Assembly: GCF_023016155.1 (NCBI RefSeq)
Contig: NZ_JALKBG010000003.1
Coordinates: 434,001 to 498,000, forward strand
Direction: 5' to 3'
Source: Aliiroseovarius sp. F20344
GTDB lineage: Bacteria > Pseudomonadota > Alphaproteobacteria > Rhodobacterales > Rhodobacteraceae
Length of the DNA stretch: 64,000 bases
The stretch's first letter is position 1; each line of letters starts with the position of its first letter. This document shows, one piece after another, positions 28,776 through 38,890 of the stretch. The notes beneath the pieces were generated by a model that searched no databases, was not told the origin of the DNA, and was given only the letters and a program-made list of their open reading frames with translations. The position numbers were made by a program, and so were the translations under genes.

Positions 28776-29371
28776 ATCTTCAGATCTCCTCGCACGATCA
28801 GATATGACAGAAGCTCGGTCAGGGGCAAACCCAACACGTTGAAATAGTCGCCATCCACCTTAGCAAACAGGCGCACGCCCTCTTCTTCCAACTTATAGGC
28901 CCCGACAGAATGACGGATGCTTTCCCAGTTTCGATCTACATAGTCTTCAATGTAATCTGTTGATAAATCTCGCATTTTAAGGCGCACCAAGCCCACATGT
29001 CGCCAGATCGGCTTTCCATCTTCATACAGAACAGCAGCGGATAACAGCCGATGGGCCTTGCCGGACATCGCAGCAAGCTGCACGCGCGCGTCTTCGGGAT
29101 CATTTGGCTTTGAAAGAACCTTTTGATCCAGCTCGGCCACTTGGTCACAGCCCAATACCAAAGCACCAGGATGTTTCTCGCTGATCTTGCGGGCTTTGAA
29201 CTCGGCCAACGCATCTGCAAGGTCGCGTGGGCTTGCCCCTTCTGCTTCAAGCGAGGCGCGGATCATTTCTTCATCGATACGGGCAGGGATCACCTCAAAC
29301 TCAATCGCTGCATTTCGAAGAAGATCAGCACGGATTTGCGAGGCAGACGCCAAGATCAGGGAAGCGGTCAT
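28772..29371 (-). CDS. maf: Maf-like nucleotide pyrophosphatase
   Basis: Maf/YhdE/YceF family proteins hydrolyse modified or non-canonical nucleotides. The 199-residue product has ILASASQIRADLL (motif variant of ASxSPRR), FKARKISEKHPGALVLGCDQVAEL with the catalytic Asp, and the late HSVGAYKLEEEG and FNVLGLPLTELL. ATG at 29371 is preceded by AGGG at 8 bases; a longer frame upstream is in the DnaA-box region and is not coding. First gene of maf-aroE-coaE-dnaQ and the left border of the putative origin. Confidence 0.93.
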   Translation of the reverse strand: MTASLILASASQIRADLLRNAAIEFEVIPARIDEEMIRASLEAEGASPRDLADALAEFKARKISEKHPGALVLGCDQVAELDQKVLSKPNDPEDARVQLAAMSGKAHRLLSAAVLYEDGKPIWRHVGLVRLKMRDLSTDYIEDYVDRNWESIRHSVGAYKLEEEGVRLFAKVDGDYFNVLGLPLTELLSYLIVRGDLKI

Positions 29372-29765
29372 ATGATAACCCTGTGGAAAAACTCTGTGTA
29401 ATCCTGTTCTGGAATCAGCAGATAACTCGGCCCGTACCAGAACAGATGGATAAGTCAGACCTTTACTAAGATGCTTTTCACATTTCTTCCACTGTTGGTT
29501 TCTTACGTAAGGTGCCCGTGAACGAATCCCTTTCACGATATTTCATCCCGTGATTTATCCCCAGACTGAAAACCGCAGATCCTCTAAGAAATATACGTTT
29601 TCAGATTCCATCCAGAATCCAGAACTTCACTTATCCACCTGTGAACAATTTGCGGGATAGATCATTAATCCCCATTATCCACAGGTCCTAACAACAACAT
29701 CATCTTTCTTTCTTCTTTATTTATTTTATGAAGGTCGAAAGGGATCACGATAAAAAGGGCTAAGA
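29372..29765. other. oriC: Putative chromosomal replication origin region (oriC)
   Basis: A gene-free 394-base interval between divergent maf and hemJ. DnaA-box-like nonamers, by eye: TGTGGAAAA (29382-29390, minus), CTTTTCACA (29474-29482), TTATCCCCA (29555-29563), TTATCCACC (29631-29639) abutting TGTGAACAA (29640-29648, minus), and the perfect consensus TTATCCACA (29675-29683). Four GANTC sites lie at 29412, 29524, 29604 and 29615, the CcrM methylation target found at alphaproteobacterial origins. An AT-rich pyrimidine tract (29698-29730) could be the unwinding element. Flanking genes on both sides read away from it, and two perfect parS sites plus parAB lie within 7 kb. No other feature was seen here. 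Location is inferred, not proven. Confidence 0.72.
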
Positions 29766-30215
29766 ATGAGTGAGTTTCTATCTGACGCGTATTTCTGGAC
29801 GAAATCCCTTCATATCGTATCCGTGATCGCATGGATGGCGGGCTTGTTCTATCTGCCACGCCTGTTTGTTTATCATGTCGAGGTCGTAGGATCAGGCAAT
29901 GAAACGGATGAGCTGTTTCAAACGATGGAGCGTCGGCTTTTGAAAGCGATCATGAACCCGGCCATGATCAGCAGCTGGATTTTCGGGCTATGCCTAGTTT
30001 TCACACCCGGTGTGGTCGATTGGACTTTGATCTGGCCTTGGACCAAAGGTGCGTCAATTCTTGCGATGACATGGTTTCACATGTGGCTGGGGGGACGGCG
30101 CAAAGATTTCATGTCGGGGGCGAACACTCTGACCGGTCGACGCTATCGTATGATGAACGAAGTTCCGACGCTTTTGATGATCGTCATCGTGTTCTCGGTC
30201 GTGTTCAAGTACTGA
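29766..30215 (+). CDS. hemJ: Protoporphyrinogen oxidase HemJ (UPF0093)
   Basis: A 149-residue, four-helix membrane protein: SLHIVSVIAWMAGLFYLPRLFVYHVE holds the conserved His residues, AMISSWIFGLCLVFTP, ILAMTWFHMWLGGRRKDF, and RMMNEVPTLLMIVIVFSVVF. HemJ oxidises protoporphyrinogen IX to protoporphyrin IX just before ferrochelatase (hemH at 18.5 kb). It is the right border of the putative origin and precedes rho. Confidence 0.94.
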   Translation: MSEFLSDAYFWTKSLHIVSVIAWMAGLFYLPRLFVYHVEVVGSGNETDELFQTMERRLLKAIMNPAMISSWIFGLCLVFTPGVVDWTLIWPWTKGASILAMTWFHMWLGGRRKDFMSGANTLTGRRYRMMNEVPTLLMIVIVFSVVFKY

Positions 30216-30340
30216 GTTTGTTGACTCAAAGATCGCCAGCGCCTATGTCTCCTGCCAAGCAGGCCGTCCGGCCATGTGTTTTTCCCAACCTGACATAGAC
30301 CGCGTGAAAGCGCTGTCATGATCTATTTCCGAGCATTTCC

Positions 30341-31612
30341 ATGTCTGAAAACCGTCTGAACCTAGCCGATCTGAAAGCCAAAAGCCCGAAAGAGCTTGTA
30401 AGCATTGCTGAAGAGCTTGAGATCGAAAATGCATCGACCATGCGTAAGGGCGAGATGATGTTCTCGATCCTGCGTGAGCGTGCGGATGAAGAATGGATCA
30501 TCGGTGGGGATGGCGTTCTGGAAGTGCTGCAAGATGGCTTTGGCTTCCTGCGTTCGCCTGAAGCAAACTATCTGCCGGGCCCTGATGACATCTATGTCTC
30601 ACCCGACATGATCCGTCAGTATTCGCTGCGCACCGGGGACACTGTTGAGGCTGTCATTCAAGCGCCGGGCGAGAACGAGAATTACTTTGCCATCACCAAG
30701 GTCGAACGGATAAACTTCGCCGATCCTGAAGATGCCAAACACAAGGTGGCCTTTGACAACCTGACGCCGCTCTATCCCGATGAACGTCTGAAGATGGAGA
30801 TCGAAGATCCCACCATCAAAGACCGCTCGGCCCGCGTGATTGATCTGGTTGCACCGATCGGTAAAGGCCAGCGTTCGCTGATCGTGGCGCCGCCGCGTAC
30901 GGGTAAGACGGTGATCTTGCAAAACATCGCCCACTCGATCGAAAAGAACCACCCAGAGTGCTATCTGATTGTTCTTCTGATCGACGAACGCCCAGAAGAG
31001 GTGACAGACATGCAGCGGTCCGTGAAAGGCGAGGTTGTATCTTCGACCTTCGACGAACCCGCAACCCGCCACGTGGCCGTGTCTGAGATGGTAATTGAAA
31101 AGGCCAAGCGACTGGTTGAACACAAGCGCGACGTTGTGATCTTGCTCGACTCGATCACCCGTCTGGGCCGAGCGTTCAACACGACCGTTCCGTCCTCGGG
31201 CAAGGTTCTGACTGGTGGTGTGGACGCGAACGCTTTGCAACGTCCTAAGCGCTTCTTTGGTGCTGCGCGGAACATCGAAGAGGGTGGCTCTCTGACCATC
31301 ATCGCAACCGCGCTGATCGATACTGGATCGCGTATGGACGAAGTGATCTTTGAAGAATTCAAAGGCACGGGCAACAGCGAGATCGTTCTGGATCGCAAGA
31401 TCGCCGACAAGCGCGTGTTCCCGGCCATCGACATTCTGAAATCCGGCACAAGGAAAGAGGACCTGTTGGTCAATCCAAAAGACCTACAGAAAACCTATGT
31501 TCTCCGTCGAATTCTGAACCCGATGGGCACCACAGATGCGATCGAGTTCCTGATTTCCAAGCTGAAACAGACCAAGTCGAATTCCGAGTTCTTCGACTCG
31601 ATGAATGCTTAA
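30341..31612 (+). CDS. rho: Transcription termination factor Rho
   Basis: Hexameric RNA helicase that ends transcription. The 423-residue protein has the N-terminal [20 protein letters not shown] helix, the RNA-binding cold-shock fold ([22 protein letters not shown]), Walker A in [12 protein letters not shown], Walker [16 protein letters not shown] and the R loop [12 protein letters not shown]. The 125 bases upstream contain a weak GGCC hairpin and a T-run but nothing firm. Confidence 0.98.
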   Translation: MSENRLNLADLKAKSPKELVSIAEELEIENASTMRKGEMMFSILRERADEEWIIGGDGVLEVLQDGFGFLRSPEANYLPGPDDIYVSPDMIRQYSLRTGDTVEAVIQAPGENENYFAITKVERINFADPEDAKHKVAFDNLTPLYPDERLKMEIEDPTIKDRSARVIDLVAPIGKGQRSLIVAPPRTGKTVILQNIAHSIEKNHPECYLIVLLIDERPEEVTDMQRSVKGEVVSSTFDEPATRHVAVSEMVIEKAKRLVEHKRDVVILLDSITRLGRAFNTTVPSSGKVLTGGVDANALQRPKRFFGAARNIEEGGSLTIIATALIDTGSRMDEVIFEEFKGTGNSEIVLDRKIADKRVFPAIDILKSGTRKEDLLVNPKDLQKTYVLRRILNPMGTTDAIEFLISKLKQTKSNSEFFDSMNA

Positions 31613-31640
31613 TATGTAACATAAACAATAGGTTAGTCCA

Positions 31641-32930
31641 ATGGACACGATCTATGCTCTTGCCAGCGCCCGCGGGAAAGCGGGTGTCGCGGTGGTCCGG
31701 ATTTCCGGGCCACAAGCGTTTTCGGCTGCGCGTGTATTGGCAGGAGATCTGCCAGCGCCGCGCCGCGCCGGTCTGCGCCGCCTGACAAGCGTGGATGGAG
31801 CGCTGTTGGATGAAGCCTTGGTTCTTCTGTTCGAGGCTGGTTCCAGCTTCACCGGCGAAGACGTGGCAGAGCTTCAGTTGCATGGGTCCACCGCTGTCGT
31901 CCGTGCTGTGCTGGCAGAGCTGTCAAAGCAAGATGGATTGCGACCCGCAGACCCCGGTGAATTCACTCGTCGCGCGCTTGAGAATGAATGCCTCGATCTG
32001 GCGCAGGTGGAGGGGTTAGCGGACCTATTGGATGCCGAGACCGAAGCACAGCGCAAGCAGGCTGTAGGCATGCTCTCTGGCGCTCTGGGGGAGCTGGCTG
32101 GGGCGTGGCGTACTGACTTGATCCGTGCAGCTGCCCTTCTGGAAGCGACGATTGATTTCGCAGATGAAGACGTGCCCGTCGATGTCTCGCCCGAGGTGAA
32201 CGCGCTGCTCGATACAACGCTGACCAGTCTTGAGCGCGAGACCGCAGGCACGCGTATCGCTGAACGCATTCGCGACGGATTTGAGGTTGCCATCGTTGGC
32301 CGTCCCAACGCAGGCAAATCAACGCTTCTGAATGCGCTGGCAGGGCGTGAGGCGGCGATCACCTCGGATATTGCCGGAACGACCCGCGATGTGATCGAGG
32401 TGCATATGGAGCTTGCAGGGCTTCCTGTGACGGTGCTGGACACGGCAGGTGTTCGCGATACAGATGATCAGGTAGAAGCGATCGGTGTCGCCCGCGCGCG
32501 GGAACGGGCACGGGCCGCGGATCTGCGTGTTTTCTTGCTTGATGGGGCGGATGATCATCCCGCATTGGAGCCCCTGAAAGACGATCTTGTTGTGTATGGT
32601 AAGGCCGATCTGGGCGTGACCGGGGATCTGGTCGTCTCTGGCAAGACCGGGCAGGGCATGGATCTGTTGGTGCAAAAAATCTCAAACGTGTTGGAAACTC
32701 GCGTTCAAGGCGCTGGAATCGCCACGCGTGAACGGCATCGTATTGCGATGGAACGGGCGCTCTTTTCTTTGGAGGATGCGCGAATCGAGGTACAACACGG
32801 CCCCGAGCGCGCTGAATTTGCCGCAGAAGAGATCAGAACGGCCATCCGGGCCCTTGATAGTCTTGTCGGTCATGTCGATGTAGAGCATCTGCTTGACGAA
32901 ATATTCTCGAGCTTTTGCTTGGGTAAATAG
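31641..32930 (+). CDS. mnmE: tRNA modification GTPase MnmE
   Basis: Works with MnmG to install cmnm5 groups at U34 of certain tRNAs. The 429-residue product has the formyl-THF-binding N-domain ([20 protein letters not shown]), an embedded G domain ([30 protein letters not shown]), and the C-terminal FCLGK motif with the catalytic Cys. It ends 18 bases before the mnmG start, so the two are co-transcribed. Confidence 0.98.
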   Translation: MDTIYALASARGKAGVAVVRISGPQAFSAARVLAGDLPAPRRAGLRRLTSVDGALLDEALVLLFEAGSSFTGEDVAELQLHGSTAVVRAVLAELSKQDGLRPADPGEFTRRALENECLDLAQVEGLADLLDAETEAQRKQAVGMLSGALGELAGAWRTDLIRAAALLEATIDFADEDVPVDVSPEVNALLDTTLTSLERETAGTRIAERIRDGFEVAIVGRPNAGKSTLLNALAGREAAITSDIAGTTRDVIEVHMELAGLPVTVLDTAGVRDTDDQVEAIGVARARERARAADLRVFLLDGADDHPALEPLKDDLVVYGKADLGVTGDLVVSGKTGQGMDLLVQKISNVLETRVQGAGIATRERHRIAMERALFSLEDARIEVQHGPERAEFAAEEIRTAIRALDSLVGHVDVEHLLDEIFSSFCLGK

Positions 32931-32948
32931 CGTGTGCGTAGTGATGGA

Positions 32949-34826
32949 GTGTTTCACGTGAAACATCTGGATTTCGATGTGATTGTTGTTGGGGGCGGGC
33001 ACGCTGGTGCCGACGCCGCCCATGCCGCTGCTCGTATGGGTGCAAAGACTGCACTTATCACATTACGCAAAGAAGATCTGGGTGTGATGTCCTGTAATCC
33101 AGCCATCGGCGGTCTTGGAAAAGGACATCTGGTGCGCGAAATTGATGCACTGGATGGCTTGATGGGCCGTGTCGCTGACCAAGCGGGTATACAATTTCGC
33201 TTGCTGAATCGGCGTAAGGGCCCAGCTGTACAAGGGCCGCGCGCACAAGCAGACCGTGCGATTTATCGCAAAGTCATGTCGTTGGAGATCTTATCGACTG
33301 AGGGATTGACCTTGGTTGAAGGCGAAACCACTGACCTTCTGATGGAAGGCGGTAGAGTTGGTGGCGTGGTTCTGGAAGACGGATCGCAGATTCGTGCACA
33401 CGCGGTCGTGCTGACCACGGGCACCTTCTTGCGCGGAATCATCCATATTGGGGATCAGCAAAAACAGGGCGGTCGCATGGGTGACAGGCCTTCAGTACGC
33501 TTGGCTGAACGCATTGATTCCTTTGGGCTTCCGCTTGGGCGTTTGAAAACCGGTACTCCTCCGCGCCTAAACGGGAAGACTATCAATTGGGATATTCTTG
33601 GTACACAGCCTGGTGACGATGATCCGACGATGTTTTCGTTCATGAACAAAACACCGTTTGCGCGTCAGATCTCGTGCGGAATTACGCATACGAATGCGAA
33701 AACCCATGACATCATTCGTGCAAATCTTGATCGTTCGGCCATGTATGGTGGGCAAATTGACGGTGTTGGCCCGCGTTATTGCCCCTCGATTGAAGACAAG
33801 GTTGTGCGATTTGCGGACAAGGAAAGCCATCAGGTGTTTCTTGAGCCCGAAAGCCTGAGTGATAACACGGTTTATCCGAATGGAATCAGTACATCTTTGC
33901 CCGTTGATGTGCAGGAAGACTATGTAAGATCGATTGAAGGCCTTGAAAACGTAGAGATTCTTCAGCCCGGATATGCGATTGAGTATGACTATGTCGACCC
34001 ACGCGCTTTAACCGAAACGCTAGCACTTCGGGATGTGCCTGGCCTTTATTTGGCAGGGCAGATTAACGGAACAACCGGTTATGAAGAGGCCGCTGCTCAG
34101 GGCCTGGTGGCCGGAACCAATGCAGCACTCGCGGCACAGGGCAGGGATCCTGTGATCTTCTCGCGCTCCAATTCCTATATCGGCGTGATGATTGACGACT
34201 TGATCACCCGTGGCGTGACTGAACCTTACCGAATGTTCACATCCCGCGCGGAGTATCGGCTTTCTTTGCGCGCCGACAATGCAGACCAGCGGCTGACACC
34301 GATCGGCATTGATCTGGGATTGGTTAAAGAAGCGCGGGAAGCGGTGTTTGAGGCCAAACAGGAAGCTCTGGCGCAAGTGAAACAACGGCTTACGCAAGCA
34401 ACATACACACCACAAGATATTGTGGGTCTTAATATAAAAGTGCGTATGGATGGTGTTCGTCGCACGGCTTATGAGCTTCTCGCTTTTCCTGATATGAGCT
34501 TCGAGAAGCTGACAAAGCTGGATCCAAGCCTGTCTGAGATTGACCACGATGTTCAGCTTCAAGTTGCCCGCGACGCGCTATATGCAAACTACATTGACCG
34601 TCAACAAAAGGACGTCGAAGCGCTGAAACGCGATGAGGCACAGATCATTCCCGAGGATTTTGACTATACGGGGTTAAGCGGGCTTTCAAATGAGCTCGCG
34701 TCGAAGCTTCAGGCTGCGCGACCCCGAACCTTGGCCCATGCAGGGCGGGTTGAGGGGATGACGCCGGCCGCGCTGACGCTGCTATTGTCGAAGATTCGCC
34801 AGTTTGAACGAAAGCGTAGTGCATGA
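32949..34826 (+). CDS. mnmG: tRNA uridine-5-carboxymethylaminomethyl(34) synthesis protein MnmG
   Basis: FAD-dependent partner of MnmE. Conserved parts: [21 protein letters not shown] (FAD), [36 protein letters not shown], and a C-terminal helical MnmE-binding domain. The start is unclear: in-frame GTG codons at 32934, 32949 and 32958 all precede the fold. I use 32949 ([11 protein letters not shown]) by analogy with relatives that begin MFHVKH; 32958 has the best-spaced GGAG (8 bases). The parS site sits exactly over these codons, so segregation DNA constrains the start region. Coupled by ATGA to rsmG. Confidence 0.96.
   Translation: MFHVKHLDFDVIVVGGGHAGADAAHAAARMGAKTALITLRKEDLGVMSCNPAIGGLGKGHLVREIDALDGLMGRVADQAGIQFRLLNRRKGPAVQGPRAQADRAIYRKVMSLEILSTEGLTLVEGETTDLLMEGGRVGGVVLEDGSQIRAHAVVLTTGTFLRGIIHIGDQQKQGGRMGDRPSVRLAERIDSFGLPLGRLKTGTPPRLNGKTINWDILGTQPGDDDPTMFSFMNKTPFARQISCGITHTNAKTHDIIRANLDRSAMYGGQIDGVGPRYCPSIEDKVVRFADKESHQVFLEPESLSDNTVYPNGISTSLPVDVQEDYVRSIEGLENVEILQPGYAIEYDYVDPRALTETLALRDVPGLYLAGQINGTTGYEEAAAQGLVAGTNAALAAQGRDPVIFSRSNSYIGVMIDDLITRGVTEPYRMFTSRAEYRLSLRADNADQRLTPIGIDLGLVKEAREAVFEAKQEALAQVKQRLTQATYTPQDIVGLNIKVRMDGVRRTAYELLAFPDMSFEKLTKLDPSLSEIDHDVQLQVARDALYANYIDRQQKDVEALKRDEAQIIPEDFDYTGLSGLSNELASKLQAARPRTLAHAGRVEGMTPAALTLLLSKIRQFERKRSA
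32950..32965. other. parS: parS centromere site 1 (inside mnmG start)
   Basis: TGTTTCACGTGAAACA, a perfect 16-base palindrome identical to the bacterial parS consensus bound by ParB. It codes FHVKH at the start of MnmG. It lies about 3.2 kb from the putative origin and 3.3 kb before parB. Confidence 0.93.
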
Positions 34827-35443
34827 ACCACGCAGAGTTTTTGCGTCACGTCGATGTTTCACGTGAAACATTCGAACGTTTCGATGCTTACGTTGCCCTT
34901 CTTAAGAAGTGGAACCCTGCGATCAATCTGGTCGCACCAAGCACGCTTTCCGAGATTTGGTCGCGCCACATTCTGGATTCTGCCCAGATATTTGAAATTG
35001 CCCCCAAGGGCAGCACAAATTGGTGTGATTTGGGGTCAGGCGGTGGCCTTCCGGCCGTTGTTGTCGCGATTATGGCGAAAGAAAGCGCGCCAGAGCTGAA
35101 AGTTACCTGTATTGAGAGCGACACACGAAAGGCGACCTTCTTGCGCACAGCCGCCCGTGAGCTTGAACTGCCACTTACCGTGATCGCGAAGCGGATTGAA
35201 AATGCGGAGCCACAGAATGCGGACGTACTGTCTGCGCGGGCATTGGCGTCATTGGACCGTCTGTGCGGCTTTGCTGAACAGCACTTGAAAGCGAGCGGAG
35301 TGGCAATCTTTCCCAAAGGCGAAAACTATCACCAGGAAATACAGGAAGCTCTTGAAAACTGGACGTTTCAGCTTGATACATATCCAAGCAAGACTCATCC
35401 AAACGCCTTTATTTTGAAGATCGGAGAAATCTCACGTGTCTGA
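34823..35443 (+). CDS. rsmG: 16S rRNA (guanine-527-N7)-methyltransferase RsmG
   Basis: Methylates G527 of 16S rRNA with SAM. The 206-residue protein has [33 protein letters not shown], the SAM motif [21 protein letters not shown], and [18 protein letters not shown]. Its N-terminus [11 protein letters not shown] is encoded by a parS site. Overlaps mnmG by 4 bases and parA by 8. Confidence 0.96.
   Translation: MNHAEFLRHVDVSRETFERFDAYVALLKKWNPAINLVAPSTLSEIWSRHILDSAQIFEIAPKGSTNWCDLGSGGGLPAVVVAIMAKESAPELKVTCIESDTRKATFLRTAARELELPLTVIAKRIENAEPQNADVLSARALASLDRLCGFAEQHLKASGVAIFPKGENYHQEIQEALENWTFQLDTYPSKTHPNAFILKIGEISRV
34855..34870. other. parS: parS centromere site 2 (inside rsmG)
   Basis: A second perfect TGTTTCACGTGAAACA, coding VSRET at residues 12-16 of RsmG. 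It is 1.9 kb from site 1 and about 5.1 kb from the putative origin, immediately upstream of parA. Confidence 0.93.
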
Positions 35444-36227
35444 CCCAATCCAAGAACGCGGGCCGAAGATTATTGCCATCACCAACCAAAAAGGCGGTGT
35501 TGGAAAGACAACATCGACGATCAACCTTGGGGCGGCGCTGGCTGAAGCCGGGAAAAGCGTTTTGCTGATTGATCTTGATCCGCAGGGGAATGCCTCGACC
35601 GGATTGGGGATCTCAGCGGATGATCGCGACATGAGCACATATGACCTTCTATTGGAAGAGGCATCGATTCTTGAGGTGGTTCAGGAAACGCAGTTTAAGA
35701 ATCTGCTGATCTCACCCGCTACGACAGACCTTTCATCGGCGGATATTGAGTTGGTCTCGAACGAAAAGCGCAGCCACCTTTTGCGCGATGCACTGCGAGA
35801 TGTAGCGTTGGCCAAGTTAAACCTCGACTACATCTTGATTGATTGCCCACCATCCCTGAACCTTTTGACAGTGAATGCTTTGGTCGCGGCCGACAGCGTT
35901 CTGATCCCGCTGCAAAGTGAGTTTTTTGCGCTGGAAGGTTTGTCGCAGCTTCTGTTGACCGTTCGTGAGATTCGGCAAGCCGCTAATCCGGACCTTCGAA
36001 TCGAAGGTGTTGTGTTGACCATGTATGACAAACGCAACAACTTGTCCCGCCAGGTCGAAGCGGATGCCCGCGAGAATTTGGGAGAGTTGGTGTTTAAAAC
36101 CGTAATTCCGCGCAATGTGCGGGTCAGCGAGGCGCCCTCTTTCGCGCTTCCAGTGTTGATGTATGATCCGATGTCCAAGGGCAGCCAGGCCTATCGTGAT
36201 CTGGCAAAAGAGCTGATTAAACGATAG
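35436..36227 (+). CDS. parA: Chromosome partitioning ATPase ParA
   Basis: Deviant Walker-type ATPase that moves ParB-parS complexes. The 263-residue protein has the deviant Walker A KGGVGKTTSTIN (19-30), LLIDLDPQGNASTGLG, and DYILIDCPPSLNLLTVNAL. It starts at GTG 35436, overlapping rsmG by 8 bases, with GGAG upstream. parB follows 13 bases after the stop. Confidence 0.97.
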   Translation: MSDPIQERGPKIIAITNQKGGVGKTTSTINLGAALAEAGKSVLLIDLDPQGNASTGLGISADDRDMSTYDLLLEEASILEVVQETQFKNLLISPATTDLSSADIELVSNEKRSHLLRDALRDVALAKLNLDYILIDCPPSLNLLTVNALVAADSVLIPLQSEFFALEGLSQLLLTVREIRQAANPDLRIEGVVLTMYDKRNNLSRQVEADARENLGELVFKTVIPRNVRVSEAPSFALPVLMYDPMSKGSQAYRDLAKELIKR

Positions 36228-36240
36228 TCGGAGGCGCAGT

Positions 36241-37128
36241 ATGAGCAAGTCACAGAAAAATCGCGGTTTGGGACGCGGATTGTCAGCGCTGATGGCTGAT
36301 GTCGCAGTTGAAGAGCCGACTAAGGACGCATCGTCAGAGCCGCGTCGTGCTGATATGATGGTGCCGATCGAAAAGATCTCACCCAATCCGGAACAGCCGC
36401 GGCGTACCTTTACACAAGAACAGTTGGATGATTTAGCGGCGTCGATCAAAGAAAAAGGCGTCATTCAGCCACTTATCGTACGCCCAAAACCCCAATCTGA
36501 CGACGAGTATGAAATCGTTGCTGGCGAGCGTCGTTGGCGAGCGTCGCAAATGGCGAAACTACACCAAGTCCCTGTAGTTATTAGAGAATATAACGACACA
36601 GAGGCGCTGGAAGTTGCGATTATTGAGAACATTCAGCGCGCTGATCTGAATGCGATCGAAGAGGCGGCAGGCTATCGCGACCTGATGGACCGCTTTGGGC
36701 ATACACAAGAGAAAGTATCCGAAGCCCTTGGCAAAAGCCGCAGCTATATCGCCAACCTTCTTCGCCTTTTGAACCTTCCCGGGGACGTTCAGGCCTTTGT
36801 TCGCGATGGCAAGCTTTCCGCTGGGCACGCACGGACGCTGGTAACAGCCGAAAACCCGTCTGCTTTGGCGCGCGAGATCATCAGTAAGGGCCTGTCAGTG
36901 CGTGCAGCCGAGAAACTGGCAAAGGGTCCAAGCCTGTCAAAGCCCCGTCAGACAAACCCAAAGTCCGAAAAAGATGCTGATACCAAGGCGCTTGAGTCAG
37001 ATCTGTCCGCTGCCACAGGAATGAAGGTTCAGATCGATCATAAGGCTGGGGGTGAAGCTGGGACAGTTACCATTCGCTACCAGAGCTTGGATCAGCTGGA
37101 TGATATCTGCGGGAAGCTGTCCAGCTAA
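36241..37128 (+). CDS. parB: Chromosome partitioning protein ParB
   Basis: CTP-dependent DNA clamp that loads at parS. The 295-residue protein has the N-terminal RGLGRGLSALMADV helix, the CTP-binding GERRWR motif at 95-100, IIENIQRADLNAIEEA, a helix-turn-helix region (HTQEKVSEALGKSRSYIANLL) and a C-terminal dimerisation domain ending YQSLDQLDDICGKL. Convergent with hemW 3 bases away. Two cognate parS sites are upstream. Confidence 0.97.
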   Translation: MSKSQKNRGLGRGLSALMADVAVEEPTKDASSEPRRADMMVPIEKISPNPEQPRRTFTQEQLDDLAASIKEKGVIQPLIVRPKPQSDDEYEIVAGERRWRASQMAKLHQVPVVIREYNDTEALEVAIIENIQRADLNAIEEAAGYRDLMDRFGHTQEKVSEALGKSRSYIANLLRLLNLPGDVQAFVRDGKLSAGHARTLVTAENPSALAREIISKGLSVRAAEKLAKGPSLSKPRQTNPKSEKDADTKALESDLSAATGMKVQIDHKAGGEAGTVTIRYQSLDQLDDICGKLSS

Positions 37129-37131
37129 GCG

Positions 37132-38289
37132 TCAGTCAGGCAGCAATTCACGCAAGATGCCATTTAACACCGGGCGGCCATTTTCAGTCGCCCGAAGTGT
37201 TTTCCCATCAAGGTCAATCAAAGACAGTTCAATTAAGTCTTTGATTTTATTGTGATTAACTGCGTTATCATGAATTGACCCAAGTCGATCAAGGTCGATC
37301 CCTTCAGCCGTGCGCAATCCCATCAGAAGGAATTCGGTCGCCCATTCATCGGCTGGAATTGTGTCCCGCAGGCTTTCCCCGCTTCCACAAGATACAGCAT
37401 CCAGCCAGGTATTGGGGGCAAGAGCGGTTTCTGTTGCGTATCGCGTACCGTTAAGGGTGATGCGGCCATGCGCCCCCGGTCCGATGCCCAACCAGTCACC
37501 TGACCGCCAGTAGATCAGGTTGTGACGGCTTTCATCGTCGATTTGGGCATGATTAGAGACTTCATAGGCCGGAATCCCAGCCTCGCGCGTGATGCGTTGG
37601 GTCAGGAAATACATGTCCGTCGCCATCTCATCAATCGGAAGGCCTTTCAGCTTTCCAGCTTCATGACGTGCCCCAAATGCCGTGCCGGGTTCGATTGTAA
37701 GCTGGTAGAGCGATAGATGCGCTGGATTGTAGCTGATCGCTTCGCGCAATTCAGCTTCCCATGCGTCTAGGCTTTGATCTTGTCTTGCGTAGATCAGATC
37801 AAAGCTGACGCGCTCAAACAGCGATTTCGCCAGTGTTAGAGCCTGTTTTGCCTCTTCAACGCTATGAAGACGACCAAGCTTGCGAAGATCATCGTTGTTC
37901 AGCGCTTGAATGCCCATGGACACACGATTGACCCCACCATCTTTATAGCCACGGAAGTTTTGCATCTCGATCGAACTTGGATTGGCCTCAAGCGTGATCT
38001 CGATATCGTTGGCAAACGTCCAATGTTGGCGCGCCTCTTCGATTATGGCGGCCACGATCTTAGGATTCATCAGGCTGGGCGTGCCGCCCCCGAAATAGAT
38101 GCTGTCCAGCACGCGGCCCTGTGTTTCCGCGCCATAGCGTCGAAGCTCCGCCAAATAGGCGTCTTTCCACGCGTTATGGTCAATTGTCGCAGAAACATGG
38201 CTGTTGAAATCGCAATACGGGCATTTCGATGCGCAAAAGGGCCAGTGCACATAAAGGCCGAAGCCCCCGATTTGCCAATTCTCAAGCAA
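37132..38289 (-). CDS. hemW: Radical SAM haem chaperone HemW (HemN-like)
   Basis: HemW binds haem and delivers it to respiratory enzymes; it is often mis-annotated as coproporphyrinogen III oxidase. The 385-residue protein has the radical SAM cluster [13 protein letters not shown] (Cys19, Cys23, Cys26), then [16 protein letters not shown] and [19 protein letters not shown]. It has the CxxxCxxC arrangement without the fourth Cys that marks true HemN. It overlaps rdgB by 8 bases; the run reads rph-rdgB-hemW. Confidence 0.95.
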   Translation of the reverse strand: MLENWQIGGFGLYVHWPFCASKCPYCDFNSHVSATIDHNAWKDAYLAELRRYGAETQGRVLDSIYFGGGTPSLMNPKIVAAIIEEARQHWTFANDIEITLEANPSSIEMQNFRGYKDGGVNRVSMGIQALNNDDLRKLGRLHSVEEAKQALTLAKSLFERVSFDLIYARQDQSLDAWEAELREAISYNPAHLSLYQLTIEPGTAFGARHEAGKLKGLPIDEMATDMYFLTQRITREAGIPAYEVSNHAQIDDESRHNLIYWRSGDWLGIGPGAHGRITLNGTRYATETALAPNTWLDAVSCGSGESLRDTIPADEWATEFLLMGLRTAEGIDLDRLGSIHDNAVNHNKIKDLIELSLIDLDGKTLRATENGRPVLNGILRELLPD

Positions 38290-38890
38290 AAGCGCCCTTT
38301 ACCAGTTTGGCGAACGCATCGGCGCGGTGGCTCATCTGGTGCTTTTTGTCTGGGTCCATTTCGCCGAATGTGATGTCAAATCCTTCGGGCATAAAAATCG
38401 GGTCATAGCCAAAGCCCAGATCCCCGCGCATGGGCCAGGTTAAAGATCCGTCTACCATGCCTTCGAAAAGCTCGTCATGACCATCGGGCCAAGCAAGGCA
38501 AAGCGTGCAGCAAAAACGAGCGGTGCGGGGAAGGGGCGCGTTCTTTTCTTCCAGAAGCGACCAGGTTTTGTCCATTGCCATTGGGAAATCACGACCGTTG
38601 GGGGTCTCTGCCCAATCCGCTGTGTAAACACCGGGCGCTCCGTCCAAAGCGTCGACCATAATTCCGCTGTCATCGGACAGGGCGGGCAGGCCGCTTTCTT
38701 TTGCGGCAAAATGTGCCTTGATGCGCGCGTTTCCAGCAAATGTATCTTCGGTTTCTTCTGGTTCCGGCAGGCCAAGTTCGCCCGCCGAAGTGACCTGAAC
38801 CCCGAAGGGTTCAAGCAACGCAGAGATTTCGCGCAGCTTGCCCGCGTTATGCGTGGCGATCACCAGTTTTTTACCGTCGAAGCGACGCAT
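38282..38890 (-). CDS. rdgB: dITP/XTP pyrophosphatase (Ham1/RdgB)
   Basis: Removes inosine and xanthosine triphosphates from the nucleotide pool. The 202-residue protein has [50 protein letters not shown] with the catalytic Asp, and [15 protein letters not shown]. Overlaps hemW by 8 bases and rph by 1 base (TAATG). Confidence 0.97.
   Translation of the reverse strand: MRRFDGKKLVIATHNAGKLREISALLEPFGVQVTSAGELGLPEPEETEDTFAGNARIKAHFAAKESGLPALSDDSGIMVDALDGAPGVYTADWAETPNGRDFPMAMDKTWSLLEEKNAPLPRTARFCCTLCLAWPDGHDELFEGMVDGSLTWPMRGDLGFGYDPIFMPEGFDITFGEMDPDKKHQMSHRADAFAKLVKGAFA

Noticed and set aside
29395-29403. Additional DnaA-box-like sequence TGTGTAATC
   Set aside because: Three mismatches from the consensus; not counted as a box.
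30262-30283. Small GGCC hairpin followed by five T after hemJ
   Set aside because: Stem is only 4-5 bp with several unpaired bases before the T-run; too weak to call a terminator.
37132-38289. Calling hemW as coproporphyrinogen III oxidase (hemN)
   Set aside because: Only the CxxxCxxC cluster is present, without the extra Cys of true HemN; family features match HemW.
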